Assembly (NCBI GenBank): GCA_039819565.1
Contig: JBCBRU010000356.1
Span: 1 to 9,019, forward strand
From: JAHQVK01 sp039819565
GTDB lineage: Bacteria > Myxococcota > Kuafuiibacteriia > Kuafuiibacteriales > Kuafuiibacteriaceae
Length of the DNA: 9,019 bases
Reading direction: 5' to 3'
The stretch's first letter is position 1. Every line of letters starts with the position of its first letter. Positions 1 to 7,042 of the stretch are shown piece after piece. Both the position numbers and the translations under genes were made by a program. The notes beneath the pieces are model-generated. The model was not told the origin of the DNA, did not search any database, and was given only the letters and a program-made list of their open reading frames with translations.

Positions 1-57
1 GGTGGACCACCGCGTCGACCCCCCGCACGAGGTCGGCCAGGTCGTCCGAGGTGAGCA
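1..57 (-). repeat. Left arm of a perfect 57-bp inverted repeat
   Basis: Bases 1-57 are the exact reverse complement of bases 324-380. The match begins at the first base of the window, so it may extend further left, and it stops sharply: bases 58-60 no longer pair with 321-323. The copied sequence corresponds to codons of the downstream epimerase gene read backwards. Either this is a real inverted duplication or an artefact at a contig or read-chimera end. The match is seen directly; its cause is undetermined. Confidence 0.95.
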
Positions 58-125
58 CCGCATCCCTCGGACTCGGTGTCGCTCTGACCCTCCTCGATGG
101 GGCTTCGCCCGCCTCCGCGTCTTGA
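58..125 (+). other. Possible 3' remnant of an upstream gene; otherwise unassigned leader
   Basis: The frame with codons starting at base 60 is open and ends in TGA at 123-125. It reads as a hydrophobic stretch (ASLGLGVALTLL) followed by a small-residue tail, with G/C-rich third positions. It could be the last codons of a gene whose body was cut off by the fold-back at 1-57. It is too short to assign and could equally be non-coding leader. No promoter could be recognised between 58 and 160. Confidence 0.15.
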
Positions 126-160
126 CCGCCGACGACGCCCAGGATGAGGTCCGCGGCGCC

Positions 161-1162
161 ATGCAGGCCCTCGTCACCGGCGCCAGCGGCTTTCTCGGTC
201 GTCGCACCGTCCGCGCGCTCCGCGCCCGCGGGCACTCGATACGGGCGATGGTCCGCCCCACGACTTCGGTCCAGGGCTCGGGCTGGGACGATGAGGAGGA
301 GATCGAGGTGGTGCGCGCCGATCTGCTCACCTCGGACGACCTGGCCGACCTCGTGCGGGGGGTCGACGCGGTGGTCCACCTCGCGGCGGCGGTCACCGGC
401 ACCGACGACGAGATCTTCAAGAACACCGTCGAGGGGACCCAGCGCCTGCTCAAGGCGCTGACCGCGGCCGGGGTCAAGCGACTCGTCCTCTGCTCCAGCT
501 TCTCGGTCTACAACTATCGAAAGATCGCCTCAGGAGAGATGCTGACGGAGGAGAGCCCCCTCCTCGACCACCCGGATCTGCACAAGCGCAACGGGTACAG
601 CGTGGCCAAGACCTGGCAGGAGCGCATCGTCCGCACCTGGGCGGCCGAACAGGGTGGAGCCCTCACGGTGCTCCGGCCTGGGTTCATCTGGGGGCCCGAC
701 CATGAGTTTCAGCCCTGCCTCGGCCTCGAGATAGGTCCCGTCCATGCGCTGATGAGCCCGAGTCGAACCCTCGCCCTGACCTACGTCGAAAACTGCGCCG
801 ACGCCATCGCCGCCGCCACCGAGGACGAGCGGGCCATCGGCGAGACCTTCAACGTCGTCGACGCTGAAGACGTCACCCCGGCCGAATACACGCGCGCTTA
901 CCGTGAAGCCAAAGACCTCGGCGGCGTCACCCTTCCGGTGCCCTACTTTGTCGGCATCTCCGCCGCGGAGCTGGCCACGGGGCTCGGCCAGGTCCTCCTT
1001 CGCGGGAAGGTCAAGTTGCCGGGCCTTCTCGTGCCGCATCGCTTCGAGCCGCGCTTCAAGCCTTTCGATGTATCCAAGCACCGCCTCCGGGATCGCCTCG
1101 GGTGGCAGCAGCCCGTGCCCTATGCAGAGGCCCTGGCGCGTACCTACGGAGAATCCTCGTGA
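161..1162 (+). CDS. NAD-dependent epimerase/dehydratase, extended SDR family
   Basis: A 333-aa protein of the extended short-chain dehydrogenase/reductase superfamily (NAD-dependent epimerase/dehydratase, 3-beta-HSD-like group). The Rossmann dinucleotide motif GASGFLG lies at residues 7-13, the HLAAA motif at 73-77, a catalytic-type serine in LCSSFSVY (112-113), and the catalytic pair Y146-x3-K150 in YSVAK. LRPGFIWGP near 171-179 is the usual segment before the substrate pocket. Such enzymes modify nucleotide sugars or related hydroxyl/keto substrates in the cytoplasm; the substrate cannot be read here. ATG at 161 was chosen because the Rossmann fold normally starts within a few residues of the N terminus, and AGGATGAGG (141-149) could serve as ribosome site. 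The frame is open back to base 2, but that extension runs into the inverted repeat and is unlikely to be translated. It overlaps the glycosyltransferase gene by 4 nt, so the pair is probably co-translated in a surface-glycan pathway. Confidence 0.9.
   Translation: MQALVTGASGFLGRRTVRALRARGHSIRAMVRPTTSVQGSGWDDEEEIEVVRADLLTSDDLADLVRGVDAVVHLAAAVTGTDDEIFKNTVEGTQRLLKALTAAGVKRLVLCSSFSVYNYRKIASGEMLTEESPLLDHPDLHKRNGYSVAKTWQERIVRTWAAEQGGALTVLRPGFIWGPDHEFQPCLGLEIGPVHALMSPSRTLALTYVENCADAIAAATEDERAIGETFNVVDAEDVTPAEYTRAYREAKDLGGVTLPVPYFVGISAAELATGLGQVLLRGKVKLPGLLVPHRFEPRFKPFDVSKHRLRDRLGWQQPVPYAEALARTYGESS
324..380 (+). repeat. Right arm of the 57-bp inverted repeat, inside the epimerase gene
   Basis: This is the in-gene copy of the inverted repeat. 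It covers about residues 55-73 of the epimerase, from the loop after the third beta strand (LLTSDDLADL) to the HL of the HLAAA motif. The reading frame is continuous through it and the motifs around it are intact, so this copy is probably the parental one. The spacer between the arms is 266 bp (58-323). Confidence 0.95.
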
Positions 1163-2379
1163 AGCTCGCCTACCTCACCAGCCAGTACGCCCGGGCTGCC
1201 GACACCTTCATCCGTAGAGAGGTGGCGGGACTCCGCGACATGGGGCACGAGGTCCACACCTTCTCGGCGCGCCGAGCGCCGGGGCAGGACGTGAGCGATG
1301 AGGTGCGCAAAGAGCAGGAGCAAACCCTCTACCTCACCGAGCAGTCGGTGGCCGACCTCGCTCTCGCGACCTTGGGCCGGGCGGGAAAGAACCCCGGCAA
1401 GTTCCTCCGAGCCGCGACCACCGCCTATCGCCTCGGGCGCACCGGCCTCAAGAACCGAGTGTGGCAGGTCGCCTACCTGATGGAGGCAAGCCTTCTTGCG
1501 GACGAGCTCGAGCAGCGAGAGGTCGAGCATCTTCACAACCACATCGCCCAGTCCTCGGCGATGGTGGCCCTCCTGGCCAGCGAACTGACCGGCATCCCGT
1601 ACAGCATGACCGTGCACGGGCCCCATATCTTCTTTGAGCCCAACGAGCAGGCTCTAGGCTCCAAAGTCAGCCGCTCGGCCTTCACGGCATGTATCACCGA
1701 GTTCTGTAAGTCTCAGGTGAAGATCTTCACCCCTCACGCCGACTGGGACAAGCTGTCCATCGTCCACTGCGGCCTCGACGCCACCTTCCTCGGCCGCGAA
1801 CTCACCGACGTGCCCGACACCCCCAAGGTGGTGACGGTGGGTCGCCTCTGCGAAGAGAAGGGCCAGATGGAGCTCGTCCAAGTGGTGGCGGCGCTCCGCG
1901 ACCGAGGGGTTCGCGTCGAGCTCGTGGTGGTAGGCGATGGCCCCCTGAAGGCGCCCATGGAGCAGCTCGCGCAGGAGCTTGGGGTCAGCGACCGTATCGA
2001 CTTTCGCGGCTGGCAAAGCTCCGACGAGGTGCGGGCCGCCATCGAAGAGTGCCGACTCATGCTTCATCCGAGCTTCGCGGAGGGCCTCCCCGTCGTCATC
2101 ATGGAAGCCCTCGCCCTCGGTCGTCCGGTCATCGCGACCCGCATCGCGGGCATCCCGGAGCTGGTGGTCGATGGCGAAAATGGTTGGATCGTCACCCCCG
2201 GAGACCGAGACGACACCGTGCGCGCCCTCGAGGAGGCCCTCTCCACTCCCGTGGAACGTCTCTCGGAGATGGGCCGGGCCGGACGGGCGCGGGTCGAGAA
2301 GGACCACGCGATCGACCTCGAAACCAAGAAGCTCGCCGAGCTCATCGAGACCCGCGGAGGACGGCGCGCCCCCGCCTAA
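1159..2379 (+). CDS. Glycosyltransferase family 4 (GT-B fold) protein
   Basis: A 406-aa retaining glycosyltransferase of the GT4 type. Residues 2-200 form the N-terminal acceptor half, beginning KLAYLTSQYARAADTFIRRE, which resembles WcaL/AmsK-like exopolysaccharide transferases; TVHGPH (151-156) is a typical pre-linker motif. Residues 222-395 are the donor-binding half: VGRLCEEKG (227-235) supplies the phosphate-contacting R229 and K234, VVVGDGPL follows at 257-263, and the EX7E pair is E308 and E316 in EGLPVVIME. The length is typical for the family. No signal or membrane segment is visible, so it should act at the cytoplasmic face on a lipid-linked or nascent glycan. GTG at 1159 was chosen over the ATG at 1102 because GGAGAA (1148-1153) precedes it at good spacing, it makes a GTGA overlap with the epimerase stop, and homologues start right before KLAYL. 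The sugar donor and linkage cannot be inferred. Confidence 0.93.
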   Translation: MKLAYLTSQYARAADTFIRREVAGLRDMGHEVHTFSARRAPGQDVSDEVRKEQEQTLYLTEQSVADLALATLGRAGKNPGKFLRAATTAYRLGRTGLKNRVWQVAYLMEASLLADELEQREVEHLHNHIAQSSAMVALLASELTGIPYSMTVHGPHIFFEPNEQALGSKVSRSAFTACITEFCKSQVKIFTPHADWDKLSIVHCGLDATFLGRELTDVPDTPKVVTVGRLCEEKGQMELVQVVAALRDRGVRVELVVVGDGPLKAPMEQLAQELGVSDRIDFRGWQSSDEVRAAIEECRLMLHPSFAEGLPVVIMEALALGRPVIATRIAGIPELVVDGENGWIVTPGDRDDTVRALEEALSTPVERLSEMGRAGRARVEKDHAIDLETKKLAELIETRGGRRAPA

Positions 2380-2384
2380 CCGCC

Positions 2385-2924
2385 ATGTCCCGAGATCCGC
2401 ACCGGACCTACCACGCCAACCAAGCCCTGGAGCTCAGCGAGCTCACCAACCTTCAGTTCGCCCGCACGCGCTTTGGGCGACTCGAACCGAAGTACGTCCG
2501 CATGCGTGAGCCGGACGGCCCCTCGACCGACGACGGCCGCCGGGCCCGTCAACCTTTGTTGCTGGTCGACGACCCTGAGGACACGACGGGAACCGTGTTC
2601 GGCTTCGTGGATCTCTTCAAGCGCACCGCGGAGCTGCGAGGCTACGACGTCCTCAACGCCCAGCACGAGAAGCGCTTCGGCGCGGAGATGAGCCTCACCC
2701 GGGCGGAGTACACCCGGCTCCTGGACGAGCTGAGGACCTTCCTGGACGCGCAAGCCTTCGAGACGCGCATCCAGAATACGACCCGCGACGCGTCCAAGCT
2801 CGCCCCGTCCCCCCGCCCCCCGTCTTTTCGGCGCATCGCGATCGTGCCCCTCGTCCTGTCCGGAATCCTAGGCTTCGCGCTGTGCTATCTGCTCGTGGCT
2901 CTGGGCCTTTTACCGGTCATCTAG
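2385..2924 (+). CDS. Hypothetical protein with one C-terminal membrane segment (tail-anchored)
   Basis: A 179-aa protein I do not recognise. Residues 1-150 are hydrophilic and rich in charged residues, with a short hydrophobic strand LLLVDD (58-63), a segment GTVFGFVDLFKRTAELRGYDVL (split by charges, 69-90) and predicted helices around 103-130. A Pro/Ser/Arg linker (141-150) leads into a single hydrophobic segment at about 151-176 that ends three residues before the C terminus. The arginines at 149-150 just before it fit a cytoplasmic domain with the tail in the inner membrane. ATG at 2385 lies 5 nt after the glycosyltransferase stop. The only purine-rich site (GGAGG at 2355-2359) is too distant to be a normal Shine-Dalgarno, so translation may depend on coupling. 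The frame is open much further upstream, but that is the shadow of the GT4 gene. Function unknown; position suggests an envelope or glycan role. Confidence 0.75.
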   Translation: MSRDPHRTYHANQALELSELTNLQFARTRFGRLEPKYVRMREPDGPSTDDGRRARQPLLLVDDPEDTTGTVFGFVDLFKRTAELRGYDVLNAQHEKRFGAEMSLTRAEYTRLLDELRTFLDAQAFETRIQNTTRDASKLAPSPRPPSFRRIAIVPLVLSGILGFALCYLLVALGLLPVI

Positions 2925-2982
2925 CGAACCTAAACGCGGGCGCGGAGACCGCCGGTGCGGGTTGGAGTAGGCTCCGGGCTCC

Positions 2983-5199
2983 ATGTCGTCGTCCCCGTCC
3001 GTCGTTGTCGACTCGGAGATCAGCGCCGTGACCGTGTTCAGCCGAGGGGCCGAGGTCACTCGGCAGGCGGAAGTCAGGCCCATAAACGGTCGCTTTCCCG
3101 ATTGGGTGAGCGTCGAAGGGTTGCCCCTGAGCCTCGACGATAGCTCGATTCGCGCGGCCGTGAGCGGTCCGGATGCGCCCACCGCGGCTGAGGTGCACCT
3201 CGCTCTCGACGTACCCTCTCCAGACGCGCGCCTCCCTCCACCGCGGGACGACGACCTGGAAGCGGCCGAGGGGGAGCTGAGGGCGGCGAGGCGCGAAGTG
3301 GAGCTCCTCGAGCGCGACCTCGTCCTCCTCGACGAGCTCAACCTCAAATCTCGCCCCCCTGCCGCGGAGGGCGAACCTCCCCGCCCCTCACCGCTTACGG
3401 CGCGGCTGGACCTGGTCGCCTTTCGGGAAGCGCGAGCGCGCAAGCTCTTGGACGCGCTGGCCAAGGCCCGTCAGGGGGCGGAGGCTGCCGCCGAGGCCCT
3501 GGCCGTCATCCAAGAGGCCATCGCTCGGGCCTCCACGGCGCGACAGCCCCACCCTCACGAACTCCGCAAGACGGCCGTCGTGCGTCTCCGCGCCCCGTCC
3601 ACCCCAGCGGCAGAGCCAGCCCAGCTCCGCCTCAGCTATCTGGTGAGCGGAGCACGGTGGTCGCCCTCGTACGTGGTTCGACTCGAGCCGGATCTGAGCC
3701 GGGCCGAAGTGCAGGTCCGAGCTCTGGTCCGGCAGCTCACGGGCGAGGACTGGTCGCAGGTCGCCTTGTCTTTGAGCACCGCCGCGCCCGAGCGCTGGAG
3801 CGAGGTGCCCGAGCTCAAGGCTCTCCGCATCGGCCGGGCCCAGCCCCGGCCGCGGCCCTCCTGGCGCCCGCCCCCCGCCGGCACCGAAGCCTTGTTTGCC
3901 AGCTTCGACGCCCGGGTGCCGTCCCGCCCCCCCGACGCGACGGCGGAGGTCGAGCTCTCCGCGATCTTGGAAGAGGCCCCCGCGCCGCTGGCGGCGTCGA
4001 TCGCGTCCGCGGCCCAGACGGGTTCGATGATGATGTCCCCGCCCGAGCTCGACGCCGACGAGGAGGATCCGATCCAGGAACTCCCCGATGTGACCTTGGG
4101 GGTCTTTGGGGGCGGGCTGGCCGGCGCGGCCCCTGAGGCCATGCTGAGTGGCATAGCCCAGGAGACGCTGGAGGCGGCTCCTCCGCCGGCGCCCAAGATG
4201 GCCAAGCGGAGCTCGATGCCAGCGGCTCCCGCCGGCATGGCTCGAGCCCGGCGCCGAGCCCCAGCACGAGGTGGCGGGGGCCCTCCGGCTCCGTCCGCGC
4301 TGCCCGTCCCTGAGCTCGACGCTCGGCTCAGTCACCTCGGAAACCTGAAGATGCCCGGGCCCCACGAGCCGCGTCGGGGCCTCCTCACGGCGATGTCCCG
4401 GATCGAAGTCAGCACCCGCTGGCTGGTCGAGGAGAAGGTCTCGGTGGTGCGTGCCCTGTGGTCCCAGGTCAAAGCTCAGCGGCGACACATCGCGAGCTTC
4501 GAAAGCCAGTCGCCCTCCCCTGGACACTGTTTCGCGGAAACCCACGACGGCTTCGACTACACCTTCGTCGCATCTCACCCCAGCTCGGTGCTCTCGGACG
4601 GGGCCGATCATCTCATTGTCCTCAAAACACACGCCTGCCCCGCCCGGCCTCGATACGTCTGTGTCCCCCGTGAGACGCAGGATGTCTTTCGTATCGTCAA
4701 CATCGAAAACCCCGAGGAGGCCCCTCTCCTCCGCGCGCCCATCGACGTGTACGTCGGGGACGAATACATGCTCACCGCGGACGGGCGCAGCACTCCGCCG
4801 GGAGGGACCCTCGAGCTAGGACTCGGGGTCGAGCAGGGCCTGAAGGTTGCGCGCAACACGCGCTTCGAGGAGCAGTCCAGCGGCCTCATCCGAGGCTCGC
4901 TCGAAATCGCCCACGAGATTCAAGTGGAGCTCCGCAGCAACCTCGATCAGGCCGCACGCTGCGAGGTGAGAGAGCGCCTCCCCGTGCCTCGAAAGGACCT
5001 CGAGGACGACATCAAAGTCCAGGTCGAGAGCGTCGAGCCACCGTGGAAGCCCTTCGAAGAGGCGTCTTCTCCGCTCCACGGCGGCCACGTGTGGACGGTT
5101 GAAGTTCCCGCCGGAGAGAGCCGAACGCTGTTCGCGCGCTACACCATCCGAATCCCCTCGGGGCAGGAGCTCGTGGGCGGAAACCGAAGGGAGGCCTGA
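2983..5199 (+). CDS. DUF4139 (MuiA-like) protein with a large low-complexity insertion
   Basis: A 738-aa protein of the mucoidy-inhibitor MuiA-type family. Residues 9-85 resemble the N-terminal DUF4140 domain (SEISAVTVFSRGAEVTRQ). Residues 88-185 are Glu/Ala/Arg-rich with coiled-coil character, broken by a Pro-rich gap near 125-137. The DUF4139 beta domain begins at about 214 with LSYLVSGARWSPSY and QLTGEDWSQVALSLSTAAP (251-269). It is then interrupted by about 180 residues rich in Ala, Pro, Gly and Arg (about 283-460), and resumes at about 465 through VLSDGADHLIVLKTH and IDVYVGDEYMLTADG to IRIPSGQEL near the C terminus. No signal peptide is visible, so it is probably cytoplasmic unless exported another way. 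Purines at 2964-2970 are a little far from the ATG. The 58-bp gap before it may hold a promoter or simply be an operon spacer. Family biochemistry is unknown; a role in surface polysaccharide control is suggested by the family name and the neighbours. Confidence 0.87.
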   Translation: MSSSPSVVVDSEISAVTVFSRGAEVTRQAEVRPINGRFPDWVSVEGLPLSLDDSSIRAAVSGPDAPTAAEVHLALDVPSPDARLPPPRDDDLEAAEGELRAARREVELLERDLVLLDELNLKSRPPAAEGEPPRPSPLTARLDLVAFREARARKLLDALAKARQGAEAAAEALAVIQEAIARASTARQPHPHELRKTAVVRLRAPSTPAAEPAQLRLSYLVSGARWSPSYVVRLEPDLSRAEVQVRALVRQLTGEDWSQVALSLSTAAPERWSEVPELKALRIGRAQPRPRPSWRPPPAGTEALFASFDARVPSRPPDATAEVELSAILEEAPAPLAASIASAAQTGSMMMSPPELDADEEDPIQELPDVTLGVFGGGLAGAAPEAMLSGIAQETLEAAPPPAPKMAKRSSMPAAPAGMARARRRAPARGGGGPPAPSALPVPELDARLSHLGNLKMPGPHEPRRGLLTAMSRIEVSTRWLVEEKVSVVRALWSQVKAQRRHIASFESQSPSPGHCFAETHDGFDYTFVASHPSSVLSDGADHLIVLKTHACPARPRYVCVPRETQDVFRIVNIENPEEAPLLRAPIDVYVGDEYMLTADGRSTPPGGTLELGLGVEQGLKVARNTRFEEQSSGLIRGSLEIAHEIQVELRSNLDQAARCEVRERLPVPRKDLEDDIKVQVESVEPPWKPFEEASSPLHGGHVWTVEVPAGESRTLFARYTIRIPSGQELVGGNRREA
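5189..5194 (+). promoter_or_regulatory. Shine-Dalgarno deciding the GTG start of the second DUF4139 gene
   Basis: GGGAGG sits six bases before GTG 5201 and lies within the last codons of the preceding gene, so ribosomes finishing that gene pass directly over it. This fixes the start and suggests translational coupling. Confidence 0.75.
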
Positions 5200-5200
5200 C

Positions 5201-6745
5201 GTGCGAATCACGGAAGTCACCCTCCTCGAGGACCGCGGGCAGGTCACCCGGCGGGGCTCCGTCGAGCTCTCGGCGGGGCTCAACACCGTGACGGTGGAAG
5301 GCGTCGCCCCCGTGATCGTGGACAAGACGGTCGCGGTGCAGATCTCGGCGGCGTCAGCGCGCTGCGTGGACACCCAGGTCCGGCGCCGCAAGGTGATCGA
5401 GAACGTCGATCGCGGGGCCGACAGTCGCGCCCTTCGAGAGGAGGCGGAAGCCCTAGATCGTCGCCTCCAGGAGCTTCAGGCCCTGTGGTCCCGGGCATCC
5501 AGTGAGGTGGCCAGCTTCGAGCGAAGCCTCGAGCTCGCCCACACCGAGATCGCGGAGGACGCATCCTGGGGGCGAGGGCCCACCGCGGAGAATGAGACCG
5601 ACCTGAATCGCGTCCGAGAGCAGCTGGGCGAGGCCCGGGCGCGCCGCGATACGCTGGCCCACGAGCGCGACGAGGGTCAGGAGCGGCGGGCGCGGCTCGA
5701 AGCGCGGATTCAGGCGGCGGAGCAGCCCTCCGAAGAGTATCTGACCCATCTCGAGCTCACCATCGAGGCCGAGCGTGAGGCTACGGCCGACCTCGAAGTG
5801 AAGTACTTGGTGCCGGGCGCGTGCTGGCGTCCGCTTCATGTGGCCCAACTCCTCCCCGGGGATGGAGAGGTGCCGCAGCTCAGCTTTCGCACGGAGGCCT
5901 GCATCTGGCAGAACACCGGGGAGGACTGGGAGGAGGTCGAGGTGAGACTCTCCACCGAGCGCCCCTCGCTCGGCGTCTCGCCCCCGGTCCTGGTCACCGA
6001 TACCCTCCGGACCCGTCCCAAGGACAAGGCCGTGATCGTCGAGACCCGGGAGGAGGAGATCGACGACGCAGGCCTCGGGCAGGGCTCGGGCCCAACCCCC
6101 AAAGTCACGGTGAGCGACGTTCCCGGCATCGACGACGGCGGAGAGGTTCGACATCTGAGCGCGGCCTCGAAAGCTAGGATCCCAAGCGACGGCCGGCCGG
6201 TGCGGGTGGCTCTGGACGAGCGCCGCACCGAGGTGGAGCTGAGCCGCGTCCTCATGCCGGACCTGGCTCCCCAGGTCTTCCTCAAGACGGTGCAGACCAA
6301 CGGCAGCCAACCTCTCCTGCCGGGCCCGGTGGAGCTCATCCGCGAAGGCGGGCGCGTGGGCCAGACCTCGGTGAACTTCGTGGCCGCGGGAGAGCGCTTC
6401 GAGCTCGGCTGGGGTCCGGAGCCCGAAATCCGGGTGCAGCGAAAGCACCAAGAGGACAAAGCCAAGTCCCGCATGCTCAGCGCCTGGACCACGGTGCCCC
6501 ACGAGGTCGAGGTCCTGATCAGCAACATCGGCCCGCACCACCACACCCTCGAAGTGGTAGAGCGCATCCCCGTCTCCGAGATAGAGAAGGTGAAGGTCAC
6601 GCCCCTGCCCGACAAGACCACGGGGCGGGTGGCCCCCGACCGCGACGGCTTCGTGCGCTGGACCCTCGAGCTCGAGCCCTTCAGACGGGAGAAGCTCGAG
6701 CTCGGCTACGAGCTACAAAAGCACCAGGACGTCACGGGGATCTAG
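5201..6745 (+). CDS. Second DUF4139 (MuiA-like) protein, compact form
   Basis: A 514-aa protein with the same architecture as its upstream neighbour but without the long insertion. Residues 2-60 match a DUF4140-type N-terminal domain (ITEVTLLEDRGQVTRRG). Residues 74-190 form an Arg/Glu-rich coiled coil in two arms with a break near 120-130. The DUF4139 domain runs from about 198 (LEVKYLVPGACWRPLHV, then TGEDWEEVEVRLSTERP at 239-255) to the end, including RIPSDGRPVRVAL (326-338), LLPGPVELIREGGRVG (372-387) and the final strand KLELGYELQKH. A Gly/Asp-rich linker of about 50 residues (285-325) takes the place of the larger insertion in the neighbour. GTG at 5201 is supported by GGGAGG at 5189-5194, one base after the preceding stop, and by alignment of the start with family members; the frame upstream of it is only the shadow of the previous gene. 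No signal peptide is visible. The one-base spacing argues for matched production of the two paralogues. Confidence 0.9.
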   Translation: MRITEVTLLEDRGQVTRRGSVELSAGLNTVTVEGVAPVIVDKTVAVQISAASARCVDTQVRRRKVIENVDRGADSRALREEAEALDRRLQELQALWSRASSEVASFERSLELAHTEIAEDASWGRGPTAENETDLNRVREQLGEARARRDTLAHERDEGQERRARLEARIQAAEQPSEEYLTHLELTIEAEREATADLEVKYLVPGACWRPLHVAQLLPGDGEVPQLSFRTEACIWQNTGEDWEEVEVRLSTERPSLGVSPPVLVTDTLRTRPKDKAVIVETREEEIDDAGLGQGSGPTPKVTVSDVPGIDDGGEVRHLSAASKARIPSDGRPVRVALDERRTEVELSRVLMPDLAPQVFLKTVQTNGSQPLLPGPVELIREGGRVGQTSVNFVAAGERFELGWGPEPEIRVQRKHQEDKAKSRMLSAWTTVPHEVEVLISNIGPHHHTLEVVERIPVSEIEKVKVTPLPDKTTGRVAPDRDGFVRWTLELEPFRREKLELGYELQKHQDVTGI

Positions 6746-6854
6746 CCCCGCTTCGCGCCACCTGACTCCACAGCTAGAGCCGGTGAACCTGGCGTGGCGA
6801 TCCCCACAGTCGACGACGCCCGCAAGGACTTAGACGCGAAACGAAACTCCTCTT

Positions 6855-6871
6855 TCGGATTTTTCCGATTT
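6855..6871 (+). terminator. Weak candidate terminator after the DUF4139 pair
   Basis: TCGGA (6855-6859) and TCCGA (6864-6868) form a 5-bp stem with a T4 loop, followed by only three T before GC-rich sequence resumes. It lies about 110 bp after the stop codon. The stem and tract are both short, so this is a weak candidate at best. Confidence 0.2.
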
Positions 6872-6900
6872 GGCCTCATCTATGCGCAGTACGGCCGAAC

Positions 6901-6920
6901 GTCTCGACACCCGAGACTTC
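6901..6920 (+). other. Six-bp stem hairpin in the intergenic region
   Basis: GTCTCG (6901-6906) pairs exactly with CGAGAC (6912-6917) across a 5-base loop and is followed by TTC. It could contribute to termination together with the neighbouring hairpins, or be an operator half-site pair. No T-run is present. Confidence 0.25.
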
Positions 6921-6932
6921 TAAATCTATGCC

Positions 6933-6951
6933 GTTGGCGTCATACGCCGAC
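6933..6951. other. Eight-bp hairpin (one G:T wobble) in the intergenic region
   Basis: GTTGGCGT (6933-6940) pairs with ACGCCGAC (6944-6951) across CAT, with one wobble pair. It is the most stable of the hairpins here by inspection. With no T-run on either strand it is more likely an RNA structure or protein-binding dyad than an intrinsic terminator. Confidence 0.3.
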
Positions 6952-7042
6952 CGAATAAACCCGCAAGAAAAGATCTTCGAAGTCTGCCGAGGCGAATAGA
7001 GCTCCCTTGAAAATAGGATGAGCACCTGGTTAATCCCAGGCC

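Larger units (their letters stand above)
6746..7042. other. Intergenic region between the two gene blocks, AT-richer with small hairpins
   Basis: About 297 bp without a convincing gene. The first 90 bases resemble the GC-rich surroundings; from about 6838 the sequence becomes visibly richer in A and T. It holds three short inverted repeats (6855-6868, 6901-6917, 6933-6951) and a fourth (7025-7040) just before the next ATG. It must contain the end of the upstream transcript and the promoter of the downstream cassette, but no -35/-10 pair is good enough to call. TTGAAA at 7007-7012 has only a poor partner (TTAATC) 17 bases downstream. No tRNA-like fold was found. Confidence 0.6.

Noticed and set aside
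2..160. N-terminal 53-residue extension of the epimerase frame
   Set aside because: It runs into the inverted repeat at 1-57, has no resemblance to the family, and would place the Rossmann motif far from the N terminus; ATG 161 is the natural start.
530..1081. Minus-strand frame opposite the epimerase
   Set aside because: A shadow; the plus-strand frame has the Y-x3-K and Rossmann motifs.
2049..2384. Upstream extension of the tail-anchored protein's frame
   Set aside because: It overlaps the donor-binding half of the GT4 gene and translates to an Arg/Pro/His-rich shadow; ATG 2385 just after the GT4 stop is preferred.
2925..2982. Promoter or terminator between the tail-anchored gene and the first DUF4139 gene
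   Set aside because: The 58 bp are GC-rich and contain no stem followed by T-run and no recognisable promoter pair, so nothing is called.
3388..4632. A 414-codon open frame on the minus strand opposite the first DUF4139 gene
   Set aside because: Long antisense frames are expected in high-GC coding DNA; the translation is Gly/Arg/His-rich with no motif, and the plus strand carries recognisable domains.
5453..6544. A 363-codon open frame on the minus strand opposite the second DUF4139 gene
   Set aside because: Same reason: a shadow of a well-supported plus-strand gene, with low-complexity translation.
7007..7036. TTGAAA with 17-bp spacing to TTAATC as a sigma-70 promoter
   Set aside because: The -10 matches the consensus poorly, and in a high-GC deltaproteobacterium-like genome such a hit in AT-richer DNA is not informative.
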